Source of the DNA: Streptomyces coeruleorubidus
GTDB lineage: Bacteria > Actinomycetota > Actinomycetes > Streptomycetales > Streptomycetaceae
Direction: 5' to 3'
Length of the DNA: 64,000 nt
Assembly (NCBI RefSeq): GCF_028885415.1
Contig: NZ_CP118527.1
Coordinates: 1,364,001 to 1,428,000 of the forward strand
Part shown: piece after piece, positions 62,671 through 64,000 of the stretch
Position numbering within the stretch: position 1 is the stretch's first letter
How the letters are laid out: each line of letters begins with the position of its first letter
Notes under the pieces: model-generated
Told to the model about the DNA's origin: nothing
Databases searched by the model: none
The model's input: only the letters and a program-made list of their open reading frames with translations
Position numbers and translations under genes: made by a program

Positions 62671-64000
62671 GCCGTCACCTCCGTGCGCAGTTCCTCGGGC
62701 AGATGGAACCGGGCCAGGACCGCCGCCGTGCCCGGCGGCACCCGGCCGGGGGTGGCCAGGGACACCAGGATCATGGTGAGGAAGCCCAGGGGCACCGACC
62801 AGAGCGCGGGCCAGGCGAGCAGGGCGTGCAGCACGCCCTTACCCGGGTAGCCCGCCATGGTCGCGGCGACGGCGAGCAGGGCCGAGCCGCCGCCGACCAG
62901 CATGCCGGCGGCCGCGCCGGGCGGGGTCAGCCGGCGCCACCAGATGCCGAGGACGAGCAGCGGGCAGAACGAGGACGCGGACACGGCGAAGGCGAGCCCC
63001 ACCGCGTCGGCGACCGGGAGCCCGCCGACCAGGACGCTCGCCGCGAGGGGCATGGACATCGCGAGGACGGTCCCGAGCCGGAAGTGCCGTACGCCCCGCG
63101 CGGGCAGGACGTCCTGGGTGAGCACGCCCGCGACGGCCATGGTGAGCCCCGAGGCGGTGGACAGGAACGCGGCGAAGGCGCCGCCCGCCACCAGCGCGCC
63201 CAGCAGATCACCGCCCACTCCCCCGATGATGCGGTCGGGCAGGAGGAGGACTGCGGCGTCCGTGTCGCCGGTGAGGGTGAGTTCGGGGGCGTAGAGGCGG
63301 CCGAGGGCGCCGTAGACGGGCGGCAGGAGGTAGAAGGCGCCGATCAGGCCGAGGACCACGACGGTGGTGCGGCGGGCGGCGACGCCGTGCGGGCTGGTGT
63401 AGAAGCGGACGACGACATGCGGCAGGCCCATGGTGCCGAAGAACGTGGCGAGGATCAGCCCGTACGTGGCGTACAGCGGGCGTTCCTCGCGGCTCTCGGC
63501 CGGTGCGGGCGACAGGTCGCCGCCGCCGCTGCGCTGCGCCTCGGGGACGGTCGCTCCCTCGGCGAAGGTGAGCCGGGTGCCGCGTTCGACGTGGTGGGTG
63601 CCTGCGGGCAGGTCGAGGCGGGTGCCGGTGTGCTCACGGCCGTCCACGGTGCCGGTCACCGTGACGGTGAGGGGCCGGTCCAGTTTCAGGTCGATGCTGT
63701 CGCCGACGCGGACCACGCGCTGCTCGCGGAAGGTGGCCGGTTCGTCGAAGGCGTGGCGGGGGGCTCCGTCGCTCTGCCAGGCGAGGACCAGGAACAGGGC
63801 GGGGACGAGCAGGGCGGTGAGTTTCAGCCAGTACTGGAAGGCCTGGACGAAGGTGATGCTGCGCATGCCGCCGGCGGCGACGGTGGCGGTCACGACGAGG
63901 GCGACGATCACTCCGCCGAGCCAGTCGGGCGCCCCGGTCAGCACCGTCAGGGTCAGTCCCGCGCCCTGGAGCTGGGGCAGCAGGTACAGCCAGCCGACAC
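62667..64000 (-). CDS. Na+/solute (acetate-type) symporter, C-terminal part
   Basis: The gene enters from the right edge; at least 444 residues are visible. SSS-family helices: LTGAPDWLGGVIVALVVTATVAAGGMRSITFVQAFQYWLKLTALLVPALFLVLAW, TFFGTMGLPHVVVRFYT, LVAGGAFAAFLSTASGLTMAVAGVLTQDV (the Na+ site region) and LAFAVSASSFCPLLVLGIWWRRL. An unusual ~100-residue hydrophilic insert after the second visible helix (FREQRVVRVGDSIDLKLDR to LSPAPAESREE) is not typical for E. coli ActP-like carriers, although actinobacterial relatives have it. Substrate probably acetate or another monocarboxylate. Coupled to the downstream sensor kinase. Confidence 0.88.
   Translation of the reverse strand, partial: VGWLYLLPQLQGAGLTLTVLTGAPDWLGGVIVALVVTATVAAGGMRSITFVQAFQYWLKLTALLVPALFLVLAWQSDGAPRHAFDEPATFREQRVVRVGDSIDLKLDRPLTVTVTGTVDGREHTGTRLDLPAGTHHVERGTRLTFAEGATVPEAQRSGGGDLSPAPAESREERPLYATYGLILATFFGTMGLPHVVVRFYTSPHGVAARRTTVVVLGLIGAFYLLPPVYGALGRLYAPELTLTGDTDAAVLLLPDRIIGGVGGDLLGALVAGGAFAAFLSTASGLTMAVAGVLTQDVLPARGVRHFRLGTVLAMSMPLAASVLVGGLPVADAVGLAFAVSASSFCPLLVLGIWWRRLTPPGAAAGMLVGGGSALLAVAATMAGYPGKGVLHALLAWPALWSVPLGFLTMILVSLATPGRVPPGTAAVLARFHLPEELRTEVTA

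Overview
The window reads as a chromosomal segment of a Streptomyces species. Base composition is very GC-rich, nearly every gene has G or C in the third codon position, and the long antisense open frames typical of such DNA are present. Family content agrees: a conservon (cvnABCD), several Streptomyces DUF families (DUF5709, DUF6397, DUF6213, DUF6777), divergent xylA/xylB with a ROK regulator, MurT/GatD, and an MHYT protein. From memory, and not checked, the gene order resembles the SCO11xx-SCO12xx part of the S. coelicolor chromosome. I see no rRNA, tRNA, CRISPR, prophage or intact insertion sequence.

Layout. 1-9.3 kb: an ABC exporter cut by the window edge with a divergent MarR regulator, a DctA-type dicarboxylate carrier, a secreted PNGase A-like amidase, a two-gene heterodimeric ABC exporter with complementary degenerate ATPase halves, a DUF5709 protein and zinc-free ribosomal protein L31. 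9.3-18.5 kb: membrane metal-dependent hydrolase, Ski2-like helicase, TesB thioesterase, DMT transporter, a decayed SDR gene, an Fpg/Nei glycosylase, a VOC protein, a DUF6397 gene with an in-frame TAA, an orphan roadblock protein and an F420/FMN split-barrel enzyme. 18.5-23.6 kb: the conservon with an MHYT protein upstream and a 21-bp tandem array between them. 23.7-31.6 kb: methyltransferase, MpaB/DUF2236 oxygenase, unknown small proteins, then a SNF2 helicase translationally coupled to a SWIM zinc-finger protein. 31.6-36.6 kb: a 23-bp tandem array, xylose catabolism (xylA, xylB, ROK regulator) and a Tat-type amidase. 36.6-40.8 kb: DUF5519 protein with a methyltransferase-NUDIX fusion, phosphodiester glycosidase and a GDPD-like enzyme. 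41-45.9 kb: a coupled operon of two acyl-CoA dehydrogenases (one frameshifted) and a quinone oxidoreductase, then a divergent XRE-cupin regulator and FAD oxidoreductase. 46-50.5 kb: ATP-dependent DNA ligase coupled to a NUDIX gene, succinate-semialdehyde-type dehydrogenase, DUF6213 and a TenA-like protein. 50.6-57.9 kb: acyl-CoA dehydrogenase with a divergent TetR regulator and a strong operator, peptide deformylase, murT/gatD, 6-phosphofructokinase and a CtaG-like oxidase assembly protein. 58-64 kb: a DUF6777-PASTA lipoprotein, a Ser/Thr kinase with DYG in place of DFG, a small membrane protein, and a LytS-type histidine kinase coupled to a Na+/solute symporter that runs off the window.

Most genes are housekeeping or conserved accessory functions. 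The points most worth attention are: two tandem-repeat arrays, near cvnA and next to xylA, that share a core module; the asymmetric ABC exporter; a second roadblock protein beside the conservon; and a set of apparent gene-decay events (SDR remnant, frameshifted acyl-CoA dehydrogenase, in-frame TAA in DUF6397, possible AUA start of the SNF2 helicase, a gene fragment near 50.7 kb). I found no wholly new multi-gene system that I could defend from sequence alone.
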